The notes: generated by a model from the sequence alone, not told the origin. Counted from the first letter of the stretch, positions 1 to 11,298 are shown. The stretch: DNA of 64,000 nt from Scilla litardierei (GCA_030789695.1 CM061130.1:14251860-14315859), one strand, 5' to 3'. Program-made: numbers and translations.

Positions 1-904
1 CCAGGTCAGGTTACTTCTTTGGGTAGTGCCATCATATCTGTGGTCGTCTTGCTTCCTTTTGTGCACGCTTACCTTCCTTGTCTCTTGTTTAGATATTGTC
101 TACTCTATTGAGCGCGGTGCGCCCTTTGTTGCCCACCAGGTACGAAGCACACGATCATCCAGAGGTGTCTGAGCACGAGGAGTTGGAGCTTCAGTACAGG
201 ACTTGAGAGGAGTCAGAACTTCCAGAGCAGAATAGTTTGAGCCTTGACATAGCGGAGGTACGTGTTCCATTTACTTTCAGCAGTAGTGTAGTTTTACTAC
301 CTTTACCTGTTTCTGTCTCTTCCTTATTTAGAACTGTGTAGCTGGTCCATGTCTAGAGTGTCCCCTTACTTTCTGCACTGCTCCAATGCTAGACACCCTA
401 GATTATAGTATTATACTTGACGCTATAGACTATCATGTTATACTAACACCATAATATAGAGTTAATATTTTATTAATGTAAGTTCCTAAGTTATGGTGTA
501 TTTCATTTATCGTCATACATACCATTCTAATTCATCGATTAGTCATCTATGTTGTCATTACTGCTATATGTTTTTTAAAAAAAATAAAAAGATATTTAAA
601 TTGCTTGTATTGGGTACCTACAGAATTTATCTCGATGACAACATTCCCTTTGTTGAATGTCGATTAGGTTTAGAGAGTGAGTATATAGAGACCGACTCCC
701 TAGAGCGATTTGATGGAGAGGAACAGTGTTCCCAGAGGTAGACTTAACCGTATTTTCTTTTCGGTAATTACCAATAATGCATGGGTACATATTTTGTACC
801 AGCGATATAGCCCTCTTTTCATCATTACTAATGTATCTACTTTTTTCTAATAGATGAACTTCTATTCTAATGATATTTTACCATTAATGTATGAAGTATG
901 AACA
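1..904. mobile_element. Old LTR-retrotransposon fragment (probable chromovirus LTR/leader)
   Basis: There is no convincing coding sequence here; short ORFs carry no recognisable domain. The stretch resembles the 3' half of a long chromovirus LTR in layout (compare 33300-33835). It continues, after the CRM element that splits it, at 7049 to about 7250, where a phrase like 'gactgggatgtaat' is typical of the end of such LTRs. Removing the inserted element joins the two parts cleanly. The family assignment is inference and no second LTR is visible. Confidence 0.3.
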
Positions 905-909
905 CATTT
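788..909. repeat. First unit of a ~115-bp tandem repeat, split by the CRM insertion
   Basis: The text from 'acatattttgtacc' at about 788 through 'tagatgaacttctattct' is repeated, with divergence, immediately after the CRM element (7043-7130: 'acattttgtacc' through 'tagatgaactcctattct'). Because the element sits between bases 909 and 7049 of the second unit, the pre-insertion locus contained two head-to-tail units of about 115 bp. The repeat is therefore older than the insertion and is not a giant target-site duplication. Confidence 0.6.
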
Positions 910-1862
910 TGGTCTGAACCCAGGGAGGTGGCCCGATCTTTCGGCATAGGTTGTTCAAGAAACTCAAAACAAACTTAAAAGAAGGATATAAGCGACATAC
1001 TCCAGACTTAGAGAAAGGAAATAGAGAGTATAAGCTCTGAATAAAGGTGGTTCACTGACCTGGGAAATGCAAATAGCCAATCAACATTGTAAGGAAAGAG
1101 AGCTACTACATAGACTACTTGTCCAAGCACGAACACGAGTTTAACCAATCCAACTGCAACGCACTTGGGTTGAAACATGAATTGGAGGCTTTTGCGAATT
1201 TGGATCACCAATATTATAAGAAAGATTGACAAGGCAAGGTTTCACAAGAGCTGAACAAGATAGAAATCTCACACAATGAGAGCACTCAAATTCTCAATTA
1301 ATAATCTGGTTAATCGTGAATACAAAGGAATACATGCTCTATTTATAGGTAGAGCTTGGAAACTTAAAAGACTCACTAATTAAAGACAACTAATGGCTTT
1401 GGTAGCCCATTAGTCATCAGAATAACCTGGAATAAGTAAAAGACATAAATGTGATCTAGGAAAAACCAAAAGACAACCTGAAATTATGAGCCTAATGACA
1501 TGCACGAAACTTACAATTATAATTAATAACTTTATACTCCTTAGCTCTTGATCTCCCTATAAATTCAGATTTAAAGGTGGTTGAACTTGACTGTTGATCT
1601 CTCCCATGCATGCATTCATATTTATGATTGTGAACTTGACTTTTGATCTCCCACATGTATGCAATCAGATTTATGGCCTTAATTTTCTTGGGCTTGGATT
1701 AGCAAGACTAAGGCCTCATTTTAAGCACAACTTTCTTGGACAAGCAATGCTTCTACTTGGGCCCTAATTGCATCTTGCATTCTTTTTAGTCTTCCTCTTG
1801 TCATTAGGCTTTCACTTAGAATTAGGTCTTCATTTTGTAATTTGATGAGCTGGTTCACATCA
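910..1862 (-). repeat. E1 LTR, 3' LTR in element orientation
   Basis: This copy aligns with 6099-7043 over its whole length with scattered substitutions and small indels, which marks an old insertion. The outer end is slightly degenerate (TGGTCTGAACCC against TGATGTGAAACC in the other copy). The inner end GGTTCACATCA is intact and is followed by the purine tract. The last part of the element's polyprotein frame runs into this LTR (see 1721-2032). Confidence 0.85.
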
Positions 1863-2032
1863 CCCTCCCCCTCTTGAAAAGGAGTCGTCCTCAACTCTTT
1901 TGGTGGTCTCATGGGACATTTTTGCAATGCTAAAACTTTAGCATTCTGAATGAACATTTTTATTGCCCGAGAATGCATAGAGATGTTGATTTTTTCTTTA
2001 ATAGCATGCGCAATGAGCATTTCAGAATGCAA
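1721..2032 (-). pseudogene. E1 polyprotein C-terminal tail, crossing into the LTR
   Basis: A 103-codon minus-strand frame starts in the internal region, passes through the purine tract (PELRTTPFQEGEGD is encoded over the tract), and ends about 140 bp inside the LTR. The later part (MTRGRLKRMQDAI) matches the basic tail that follows integrase in CRM-like chromoviruses. Polyproteins ending inside the LTR are a known trait of CRM elements. The integrase catalytic core that should lie upstream is deleted, because RNase H text gives way to this tail within a few hundred bases. Confidence 0.6.
1863..1876 (-). other. E1 polypurine tract
   Basis: On the plus strand this reads CCCTCCCCCTCTTG, so the minus strand carries AGAGGGGGAGGG immediately before the LTR start TGATGTGAACC. 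This is the expected plus-strand DNA priming site for an element running leftward. Confidence 0.8.
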
Positions 2033-2099
2033 AGTTTATCAATCCGAAATAAATAGTGTCCCAACCCATGCTTGATTTGCAGTGACTAAAAGCTTCCTC

Positions 2100-3420
2100 A
2101 AAATCAACATCATTACATATAAATCTTTAATGAGCTTAAAACGAGGAATCTTAGCATATAACATGGAAAGAAGAACATACTTACGTGATAAAGCATCAGT
2201 AACAACATTTTTTGACCTTTCTTGTGCTTGATCACATATAGAAATAATTCAATGAATTCAATCCACTAAGCATGCCTCCTATTCAGTTTGCTTGACACTT
2301 AATATGCATAAGTGCCTCATGATCAGAATGAATGACAAACTCTTTAGGCCACAACTAATGTTGCCAAGTTTCTAACACTCTAACTAATGCATATAATTCT
2401 TTATCATATGTAGGATAGTTAAGAGTTGGTCCACTTAGCTTTTCACTAAAATATGCAATGAGTTTACCTTCTTGTATGAGAACACATCCTATTCCAATCC
2501 CACTAGCATCACATTCAATTTCAAAAGTCTTACCGAAATCAGGAAGTGTCAATAAAGGTGCTTGAGTTAGTTTCTCTTTGAGGATTTGGAAAGCTTTCTC
2601 TTGAGCTTTTCTCCACTTGAATCGGACATCCTTCTTGATCAGTTCATTCAATGATGTTGCCAGTGTGCTAAAATGCTTCACAAATCTTCTGTAAAAGCTT
2701 GCAAGTCTATGAGAACTCTTGACTTGTTCAACAGTGGTAGGGGCTGGCCAGTCTTGGATTGCTTTAATATACTCTTCATCCATTGTAATACATGTACTAC
2801 TAACAACAAAGTCAAGAAAAACAATTTTACATGTGCAAAAATCACACATTTTCAATTGGCCAAACAATTTCTCCTTGCATAGAACCTCTAGAATTTGTCT
2901 AAAGTGATCCACGTGTTCATCCAAGGGTTTGCTATGCACAAGGATATCATCAAAGTAAACTACCATAAATTTACCAATGTAGACACGAAAGACATGATCC
3001 ATTAACCGCAAGAATGTGCTAGGTGCATTAGTTAACCCAAATGACATAACTAACCATTCATACAATCCATGTTCAGTCTTAAATGCCATTTTCCGTTCAT
3101 CTCTTTTAATTCTTATTTGATGATAACCACTTTTTAAATCAATTTTAGAGAAAATAGTTAAACCAGATAATTCAGCTAGCATATCATCTACCCTAGGAAT
3201 ATGATGACGATATCTTACCGTGATGTTGTTAATGGCTCTGCAATCAACACATATTCTCCACATACCATCTTTCTGGGGTGCAAGCGATACCGAAACTGCA
3301 AAAGGACAGAGGCTCTCTCTCTCACGAATCCCTTGCTCATCAACTCTTGAACTTGCCTTTGAATCTCCTTGGTATCTTCAGGATTAGTGCGGTATGCTGG
3401 AGATTAGGCAAAGATGCTCC
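2100..3420 (-). pseudogene. E1 reverse transcriptase and partial RNase H
   Basis: The best frame, 2355-3263, gives 302 residues. It contains the RT fingers and palm ([33 protein letters not shown], catalytic VYFDDILV), then the tether and the RNase H start ([34 protein letters not shown]). Upstream codons to about 3420 continue the RT N-terminus with a disrupted reading frame. Downstream of 2355 RNase H continues only as broken text to about 2100. The wording ([25 protein letters not shown]) is typical of CRM chromoviruses. Numerous substitutions at conserved sites and the missing integrase indicate an inactive copy. Confidence 0.85.
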
Positions 3421-4229
3421 AGGAATAAGATCAATTTGATGCTATATGCCTCTAATTGATGCAAACCTGGTGGTATCATATTCCTGTAAAAGAGATAAAA
3501 CAACACTAAGCAAAAGCAGAGATTAAGTCGTTAGTATTCAACATGGCCTCTTTGTACACAAGTACTAAGAGGTTTTGTTGAGAAAACAAAGCTTGCTTAA
3601 TCTCGCTTCTTTTTGCCACTAGAAAACTATTCACTCCTTTTTCTCTTTTCTCTCCTTTTCTTTTGGAATTTTCTCTCAGTTTACTCTCTTTTTCTTCCCT
3701 CAAATCTTTCAACTTTTTCTCACTCTCATTTTTTACTCTCTTCTTGTTGAATCATTTTTCCTCTTTCTCTTTACTTCTCTTAATTTCATCTTCCAGTATT
3801 TGTTTTAGGGATAATGGAAGGAGTGCTATACACTCTCCTCGAAGTACAAAAGAAATAACGGTTTATGTACCCGTCATGTGTTACCCGCCGATCAAACTGC
3901 CAGTCTGCCCAACAAAAGATGACATGCGTTCATGGGAACATCCAAAATTATTTCATCTCTATATTTGCCAATAAAAATAGGATTGTGACTTGTTTTGTTA
4001 CCTTCAACCCTCCACATTCGTTGAGCCATTGTATCTTGTAGGGTTGTTGATGCTTGAAGGTAGGAAGACTCATCTTCTCCACTAATTCAGCACTTGCTAT
4101 ATTGCTGCAACTTCCTCCATCTATGATTACACTGCATAATTTTCTTGGACTAGGCAGTGTGTGTGAAACAAGTTCTCTTTGGTTATTCTCTTCCGCCTTC
4201 ATTTGAATGCTAAGTGCTCTTCTAGTCAC
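3421..4229 (-). pseudogene. E1 aspartic protease and protease-RT linker
   Basis: The frame at 3948-4229 (93 residues) holds the retropepsin-like motif VIIDGGSCSNIAS. In CRM elements the usual DSG is written DGG, so this is not necessarily a mutation. The region 3506-3800 encodes a Lys/Glu-rich linker (minus strand; the plus strand shows long CT-rich runs) of the kind that separates protease from RT in this clade. A premature stop and frame changes lie between the protease and RT. Confidence 0.7.
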
Positions 4230-5330
4230 AAGAAATTCTCCTTCAGCGGCATTTTCTCCGTCATCATCTTCAGCAGCATCTCCTCTTCTTCTTCAGATTC
4301 TTCTTCTTCAGACTCCCAGTCACCATGGTCATTGATGATCATGGTGCGCTTGTTAAGGCACTCACTGGAAATGTGTCCTCACCATTGGCATTTGAAGCAT
4401 CTTATGTCTCTGCTTCTTGAATAATTTGCTTCAGTTTGCGTCTTCTTTGGAATATCAGTCGTCCTCTCAACTTTCTTTGAAGTATTCTCCTTCGAACTAG
4501 ATGGTGTATCTCTCTTTGAACTGGTCTTCCAAGGGCTAAAAGAATTAGAGCCCTCCCTTGCAGCATTTCTCCTCTTTAGTTGTTCTACCTTGATGGCTTG
4601 GTGAACCATCTCTTGAAGCTCTACATAATGAGACATCTCCACAGCATCAGCAATATCATGAATAAGGCCACGTAAGAAACGAGTCATTGTTGCATCTCTG
4701 TCATCCACCACATTTGCTCAAATCATGGCAATCTCCATCTATTTGTGATACTCATCTACACTCTTTGAGTCTTGAGTGAGTCATTGCAGTTTGTGATAAA
4801 GTTACTTATGATAATAAGATGGAATAAACCTCCTTCTCATTGTTACTTTCATTTCCGCACAAATACTATTGGGACGTTCTCTATATCGTTCTTTTTCCTT
4901 TTACACCTGATCCCACCAAACAAGAGCATAATCAGTAAACTCAAGGGCTGCAAGTTTCACTTTGTTATCTTCAGAGTAGTCATGGCATACGAAAATTTGC
5001 TCAACACGCATTTCCCATTCTAAATATGCATCAGGATCATTTTTGCCTTGAAAAGAAGGAACTTTAATTTTATTTCCACCAATGTTGTCTCCTCGGTTTC
5101 TATGCCTTATTTGTTCATCACGATGAAATCTCCTCCTTGGCTGGTGATCTTCAAATTCATCGCCATCAACCTGACTCTCCGTATCTCTATGAGTTTGTTC
5201 TTGATTATTTGGAGGATTTCGTTGCGTAGAGGCTTAATTCTCCATTTGATCTAATCGTTCATGAATTCCTTCGAGCTTACTGTCGAACAATCTCTCAAAA
5301 TGGCTCACCAATGCTTGCATTTGAAAAAGG
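4230..5330 (-). pseudogene. E1 gag (capsid/nucleocapsid) remnant
   Basis: The frame at 4379-4711 encodes the end of the retrotransposon gag domain and a basic Ser/Lys linker reaching RDIRCFKCQW, the start of a CCHC zinc knuckle. A stop codon interrupts the knuckle at about 4379, and knuckle-like text continues to about 4340. An acidic stretch of Glu/Ser codons follows (4260-4330). Upstream, 4712-5330 translates in pieces to a recognisable gag core (DPDAYLEWEMRVEQIF, LVWWDQV) with several in-frame stops. Confidence 0.75.
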
Positions 5331-5744
5331 TGTTACTTCTTATTGTGTAGTATCTTCTGGATATCCTGCCATGTTAGTAAAAGAGAAAAAATGTGTGCGA
5401 CCTCACTAAACGCTCACACTCAATGTTTACACTCCGCTCTTGAAAATCTCACCACAATTCCCTCAGAATCTTTCCTTGGCTCGTATTCAACCCAAATCCT
5501 TGTTGAGTGATCCAACAAACCCAATTACTCACTTCAACCAAGTATATGTAGTGGTTGTTGGTAAAATTATGAAAAATGGATGGGTTTAGGCCTGAAGTAG
5601 GATTAGGTCTGGAGTATGGATTCAATGAAAAGAAGGAAATATCTTAGTAGTGCAAGACCAAAATACAACAATAAGAGCTAATAATATAATTCCACAAATT
5701 TGTAAGATAACAGAATGTAAGAACTGAATTGAGCATCACTGTTT

Positions 5745-5880
5745 ATTTTTTCGTTCTCGTTTTTTTGCCAAACTTTACTTTTTTTGCTTTTGTTTTTCGG
5801 CTTTTTTCTTTTGCTTTTGTTTTTTCTGCTTTTTTTCTTTTGCTTTAGTTTTATTTCTTTTTTGTGCTTTTACTTGTACA
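5745..5880. repeat. T-rich low-complexity tract in the E1 leader
   Basis: About 135 bp of imperfect repeats of ttttgctttt/ttcttttgct (purine-rich on the coding strand) lie in the 5' leader of E1, between the primer-binding site and gag. No coding potential was seen. Confidence 0.7.
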
Positions 5881-6084
5881 AAACTAAATAAACAACGAAC
5901 AGACAAAGGCTCTTAAAAGCATGAAGGTAAAAAAATTCTTGCACAATAAAGATAGATATGTGATGTGGAATGGTTTTAAGGTTTTGGAAAGTTTCTTGTT
6001 TTGATAGCAAGAAAGGAAAGGATTTGAAAGAGAATTTTTTGGAGGAATAAAATGATAGAAAGAAATACATGCTATCAACTTGGA

Positions 6085-6096
6085 GCTCTGATACCA
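6085..6096 (-). other. E1 primer-binding site (initiator tRNA-Met)
   Basis: The plus strand reads GCTCTGATACCA, so the minus strand carries TGGTATCAGAGC, the standard complement of the 3' end of initiator tRNA-Met. It is separated from the LTR end by two bases. This fixes the element's orientation and identifies the right LTR as the 5' LTR. Confidence 0.9.
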
Positions 6097-6098
6097 TA

Positions 6099-7043
6099 TG
6101 ATGTGAAACCATGGAGGTGGCCCGATCTTCACGGCATAGGTTGTTGAAAAAACTCAAAACAAACTTAAAAGAAGGATATGAGCACCATACTCCAGCTTAA
6201 AGAAAGGAAGTATGGAGTGATAAGCTCTGAATAAGGGTGGTTCACTGACCTGACAAATCCAAATAGCCAACCAACGTTGTAAGGAAAGCGACCTACTACT
6301 TAGACCATTTGCCCAACGACGAACACGAGTTTAACCAATCCACACTACAACGCACTTGGGTTGAAGCATGAATTGGGGGCTTTTGCGAATTTGGATCACC
6401 AATCTTATAATGAAGATTAACAAGGCAATGTTTCACAAAAGCTAAAGAAGATAGAAATCTCACACAATGAGAGAACACTCAAATTCTGGATTAATAATCT
6501 GGTTGATCGTGAATACAAAGGAATACATGCTCTATTTATAGGTAGAGCTTGGAAACTGAAAAGACTCACTAATTAAAGACAACTAATTAGTCATCATAAT
6601 GACCTGGAATAAGTAAAAGACATAAATGTGACCTAGAGAAAACCAAAAGACAACATGAAAATATGAGCCTAATGACATGAACGAAAATTACATTTATAAT
6701 TCATAACTTTATGCTTCTTGGCTCTTGATCCCAATACATGCATTTAGATTTAATGGTGGTTGAAACTTGACTCTTGATCTCCCCCATGCGTGCATTCAGA
6801 TTTATAGTTGTTGAACTTGACTTTTGATCTCCTCCATGCATGCATTCAGATTTATGGCCTTAATTTTCTTGGGCTTGGATTAGCAAGACTAAGTCCTCAT
6901 TTTGAGCACAACTTTCTTGGTCCAGCAATGCTTCTACTTGGGTCCCAATTGCATCTTGCATTCTTTTTAGCATTCCTCTTGTCATTGGGCCTTCACTTAG
7001 AATTAGGTCTTCATTTTGTAGTTTGATGGGCTGGTTCACATCA
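6099..7043 (-). repeat. E1 LTR, 5' LTR in element orientation
   Basis: This is the pair of 910-1862. It starts TGATGTGAAACC and ends GGTTCACATCA (inverted terminal repeat) and is followed directly by the target duplication CATTT. The minus-strand ORF tail seen in the left LTR is also recognisable here. Confidence 0.87.
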
Positions 7044-7470
7044 CATTTTGTACCGTCGATATGGCCTTCTTTTCATCATTACTAATATATCAATTTTGTT
7101 GTAATAGATGAACTCCTATTCTGAAGAAATTTTACACTCAGACTGGGATGTAATAAATTTTGGATTCTATTTTATTGTTTGCTTGTTAAGAAATATGCAT
7201 GGAGAACATGTGTGATATTTTTCATTGATGATAGACGTATTTAAATCAAGAGAAAATTTCACATATTTCTTTTTTGATTTAAGCACGTCGTGGACCTTCC
7301 ATTCTCTTCTTCAGTATAATGGGAAACAGTGCATGATAGGTTTTTTGTGATAGCCCATGCATATCCACATCCATGCAAACTCTTTAACGAGCAACGAAAT
7401 AGTAGAACCATTCTAATGTTATGAAAATTTATTTTTAAAATAACCATCCACCTTTGTCTCCATTCTAGAA

Positions 7471-7725
7471 TACATTAATGGTGTATTCACAAAAAACTAC
7501 CCGAATGTTTGGGGTCTCTTTCAACTTAATACCCTAAACTTTTAAGTCATACACAATAGTACCTTTTTTATGTTTTGGCTAACGAACAACGGCGGCGTTA
7601 AATTATACCCGTTTTGCCCTTGATTCAAGTTCACAAAAAATACCCTAACGTTTAAGTTATCTTTCAAGTTAAGACCCTAACATTTAGGGTATCTTTCAAG
7701 TTAATACCCGCTCGGGTCTTCATTG
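7471..7725. repeat. Degenerate short tandem repeat beside the F-box pseudogene
   Basis: Phrases of the form 'aaaaatacccta(a)cgttta...tctttcaagttaa(g/t)accctaa' occur three to four times in about 250 bp. Such sequences can flank mobilised gene fragments (for example Mutator-like ends), but I found no matching inverted copy on the far side of the F-box, so this stays an unclassified repeat. Confidence 0.4.
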
Positions 7726-8440
7726 TCGGCGACAATCTCTATAAGCCAATATCATGCTTTTTGGTTCAAATCTGATGCCCGTGCAGTTCCAGTACATGAC
7801 TCTACCGCCAAAACGGGCTTGGTATCCCTCCATCAAATGTTCTCTACAGCCACAATATGATCCTTGCGCTCGACACATTCTCTGCAATCCGATGAGAACA
7901 CCTCGAACCGGTACTCCACCCCATTGATACTGCTCACATTGATAAACATCGAATGGACCAGAGTGTAATGGTTTGGAGACCGCGATGGATCACACACAGC
8001 CCAACAGATTCATACATGCAGAAGAAGCTGCTCGACAGAGGGATGTGGTCGCCTTCCATCGTCACATGATTATAGTGGTGCAAGAACCTCTCGCACATGT
8101 CCCATTGGCAATAGAGGCAGAGGAGCCCGTTGGTGGATACAAAGATGTTTAGAATATTGACGTCGTCTCATATGAATCTCAGGGAAGCATCGGGCACACC
8201 GACAAGCTCGCCTCTACCGAGCGTGTCATCTAGAAACAAGAGGCCTCGGTCCGTGGCGTCGAGAGAAACTGAGCAATGTTTAGCTGCGAGCCCATGTTGC
8301 AGCATCTTAAACAGATGATCGTCAGAGATGGCTCGACTCCAATTCTTGCTCACGAACTTGAGCCAGTATAGAGATTTGAAGGGAATCCGAAGGAGTATGT
8401 TGTAGATTATGACCTCATCCGACAAGTAGCGCATCGTCAC
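7726..8440 (-). pseudogene. F-box protein pseudogene
   Basis: The first part (8168-8440) encodes an N-terminal F-box: LSDEVIIYNILLRIPFKSL, then WLKFVSKNWSRAI, with the Leu/Ile/Pro and Trp-Ser positions expected for SKP1 binding in SCF ubiquitin ligases. The frame stops at about 8165. Continuing in other frames, 7726-8163 yields text typical of an F-box-associated region (TNGLLCLYCQWD, then INVSSINGVEYRFEVFSS, then FGGRVMYWNCTGIRFEPKS). At least two frameshifts separate these blocks. It is a broken single-exon gene or captured fragment, and no function is expected. Confidence 0.75.
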
Positions 8441-8545
8441 TTTGCCGACGTTGCATTACTACCTTCTTGAGCTTTTCCGCTGGCTTCAGCTGCTTGTTCC
8501 AAGGCTTTCACCAAGAAACAGAATATCATCCCCAAGTAGCACTAA

Positions 8546-8785
8546 TTCTCATGGCCAATTCTTTCTCCTCAATTTCAATCAAACAACCAACTTGTTGGTG
8601 ACCCTAACGATCGCTATTCCATGCCTTCTTTGCTTCCGTCGTTTCCTCCTCTTCCTCAAACACCGACACCATCGATCATTCCATTCTACAACGAACATGT
8701 GTACAGCAGAATGGCTTCTTTTGCACTGCAATTTGATTACCATGATGATCCATTAGGGTTGGCTCTAGCTTACATATCACTATAA
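8546..8785 (+). pseudogene. Unidentified proline-rich coding fragment
   Basis: An open frame of 79 codons ends at a TAA at 8783-8785. It has a proline-rich middle (LLPSFPPLPQTPTPSIIPF) followed by YNEHVYSRMASFALQFD. Composition and smooth codon use suggest a fragment of a real protein, possibly the C-terminus of a transcription factor, but I do not recognise the family. It opens after in-frame stops and lies head to head with the F-box pseudogene, so both may have been captured together. Confidence 0.25.
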
Positions 8786-9353
8786 TCTTTATATGGTTAT
8801 TTTCTTGTCTCTTTTTACTCATGTGAACTACTGTTTATGTGTACTACTGTTTAGTTGCTCTATGGATAGAGAGATAAGTAGTCATAAACATTTTTCATTT
8901 AGACTACCTTTAAATGATTGGCACAAATAATTGAATTTTTTTCATGTGTATTTAATTCTTTTTCCCTTATATATTGATTTGAAAAGGATGCATGTGAAGG
9001 AATAGAGTAATTTTAACTCTGTTATGTTGATTAATAGAAATTTGAGTCGCTTTTATTTTATTTTATGTTATTGTTTTTAAAAATAGATGGTCTTGCATCT
9101 CTGTAGACAAAATCTCCCATATTTAATCCTGTAAAAACAGAAACTCACTAAATTAGAATTTCAATCTACTAGCTCAAAATAACATAAAAATTAGTAGTTT
9201 ATACTGGTCCTCTTTTCATGAGCAAGCTACGTGCCAAAAACCAGTATGTGTGTAATCTTATATTGTGAAAGCAGACAGACCATTGATTTTAAAAAAAACT
9301 GGCTTCAAGATTCTTGATCTCATTCATTCCTAATGTAAGGGTTTTGTGCATAC
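8786..9353. other. AT-rich noncoding stretch
   Basis: Nothing recognisable is seen here. If the tentative fifth coilin exon is right, this is the start of the next intron. There are no long ORFs, repeats or element ends. Confidence 0.4.
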
Positions 9354-9414
9354 CTTGCTAAGGGTTATGATCTCTTCTTTTTTTAGCCTCCTCAAAATTA
9401 TCTTTGTTGTCCAC
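9354..9414 (-). CDS. COIL: Coilin, tentative exon 5
   Basis: This is a 61-base minus-strand segment bounded by a good acceptor (cactgcag before G-TGG) and donor (AAG followed by gtatgc). Its phase completes the codon left open by exon 4 (AG plus G), then reads 20 lysine/arginine-rich codons (WTTKIILRRLKKEEIITLSK) without a stop. Plant coilins have a basic segment at this point, but I cannot align it closely. The call rests on splice signals and phase rather than on recognised sequence. Confidence 0.35.
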
Positions 9415-9952
9415 CTGCAGTGACCTTGTTGTTCCACATGCCAATATAGGCAGTCATGTCAGAAAAGTTCGTAGTGTACCCAAATATATTAGCCCTTGAA
9501 TTATTCTCAAATATATTAAAGTTTTGTACAAACTAATTTCACATATGAACTCTACAATTGGGGGAAAACAGAGCAAGCAAATTCTGACACAACAAAAACA
9601 AGGCTTCTTAACCCAATCCAAAGACAAATTTAATATGATTTTGATACAAGTTAAATCATTATACACCTTTCTACACCTTTCATCCAGTTTCAAAAAATTA
9701 AATAATGTCAACAATAAAGTCCAATTTTTTTCAATGGTTTTGTGATATTTTAGCACAAAAGACATAATATTGCAGAAGAAGAAAAAGTAGAGGATGAGGT
9801 AAATATTGGCGAAAATATGCTCCACTAGTGATTGTTGCATGATCCCTTTTATATTTACCTAATAGTTAGCAATTGAACTACCGCTAGTGATAACGAAATA
9901 TTTAAAAGACTTAATGCACCATTAAAGCACTATTCATAATAGGCAAACATAC
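9415..9952 (-). other. Intron between tentative coilin exons 4 and 5
   Basis: AT-rich, with no recognisable element. Donor and acceptor are GT...AG in minus orientation. ORFs on both strands here carry no domain signature. Confidence 0.35.
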
Positions 9953-10181
9953 CTCTTTTTCTTTTGTAGAGAACTTGTCATGTGCTCAATATCATCCTCT
10001 AGGTCAGATGCAGTACCTGGTCTTTCATCTTCGGCTGATGGCTTATTCTTCTTTTTTGAACTTTTTGGGGAACTGCCCATATTCTGGGAATACTCTAATT
10101 TCTTTTCTAAATGTATATCTTCATCCTCGGTAGTTTTTAACTTCTTCATCCTGACAGAATTACTCACTTTAGTGCTAGAAA
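9953..10181 (-). CDS. COIL: Coilin, probable exon 4
   Basis: The minus-strand frame reads SSTKVSNSVRMKKLKTTEDE and continues into a Lys-rich acidic/basic region with SPKSSKKKNK, a plausible nuclear-localisation stretch. The donor is AG|gtatgt at 9953/9952. The acceptor is drawn after ctgaag at 10182, which fits the phase of exon 3; an alternative acceptor (tgctag) would start the exon at 10209. Low-complexity charged central regions are usual in plant coilin. Identity is inferred from gene order and phase. Confidence 0.5.
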
Positions 10182-10980
10182 CTTCAGGCAGTATTTGCAA
10201 TGCACATAACTAGCAAACAGTTTAGGATGATAAACTTCAAGAAATTATTGGTTATCATATGATATACAATACAAACAAGAAAGCTTCTATTTTAATATAT
10301 TTAAATTACTACGGCACACAGACTAAACTAAATGGACACATAATAAGAAAATATAGCCGCATGGTAACCAATCACTAAGCGCGGCAAGTGAACTAGCCAG
10401 CAGAAGTTGTGAAGCCCGCCAGTTAAATTTGATAGACAGACAAACATACATAGAGAAGGGCCTTATTTCATAACCCCCACATATTGCCCAATACCTGCTA
10501 CCCAATATTAAAGAACCCAGCCATTACAAAGCCAATATTAAATATTTAGAATATTGGGCAAAGCCGAATGTTACTACCAATCCAGTAGAAACTTTAAATA
10601 TTCCATGGCCCTATAGGTGGCTTCTAACCCAAATCTCTCTGAGAAGCAAATCACATGTTGTGATGGATTGATAACAACCGACTACTTGGGGAGACTAAGT
10701 CAAAATAAGGAGATTACTGCATGGCCAATAATCATGAAAAATAAACCAATAATGTTTTGTCAGGCAATTGTCAAAAAGAGTCAAACTGCAATGATGCTTT
10801 TATAACAAAGTTTCTCCATTTAAAACATGTTTTAGATTCTTGAGAAAATACTTCGTCTGACAGGGGAAAAAATGGGCTTATGAACAGGTTAGCCAGCACT
10901 GCAGTTATATGCAAGCAAATATATTCAAAAAAAATTGAACAAAATGATAGATGAGTTCGAGGACCTGTTTAAAGCAAAAA

Positions 10981-11118
10981 CAGCACAATAATTTTGGAAG
11001 TTGTATATTCTTTTCAAATTCATATGGAAAAATCATTCACACTTAAAAACAGCACAATAATTTTGGATGTTGTATATTCTTTTCAAATTCATATGGAAAA
11101 ATCATTCACACTTATCAC
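10981..11118. repeat. 69-bp direct tandem duplication
   Basis: The text 'cagcacaataattttgga...' followed by '...atcattcacactta' occurs twice head to tail (10981-11049 and 11050-11118) with one obvious mismatch, so the duplication is fairly recent. It lies inside proposed coilin intron 3. Confidence 0.85.
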
Positions 11119-11185
11119 CAAGAGCAATGGCTTTGTTTACACTTTACACAAGCAATTCCAAAAAATCAGCCATGTCAAGCCAATG

Positions 11186-11257
11186 ACATGACTTGAATGC
11201 ACACCAATATGTTCATCATGCAAACTCAGTCTGTCAGACCTGAATATTCCATCAAAC

Positions 11258-11298
<41 letters not shown>

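Larger units (their letters stand above)
910..7043 (-). mobile_element. E1: CRM-type Ty3/gypsy chromovirus, complete structure, dead coding
   Basis: Two ~950-bp LTRs (910-1862 and 6099-7043) flank about 4.2 kb. The LTRs end in TGATGTGAA.../...GGTTCACATCA, and a perfect 5-bp target duplication CATTT lies at 905-909 and 7044-7048. The coding strand is minus. A primer-binding site complementary to initiator tRNA-Met adjoins the right LTR and a purine tract adjoins the left LTR. The order gag, protease, RT, RNase H, C-terminal tail fits the centromeric-retrotransposon (CRM) clade, as do the DGGSC protease motif and the RT wording. Most of the integrase is missing and every domain carries stops or frameshifts, so it is non-autonomous. 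Confidence 0.88.

Noticed and set aside
905..7130. Interpretation of the ~100-bp flanking repeat as the target-site duplication of E1
   Set aside because: A perfect 5-bp duplication CATTT sits exactly at the LTR ends; the longer repeat is a pre-existing tandem repeat.
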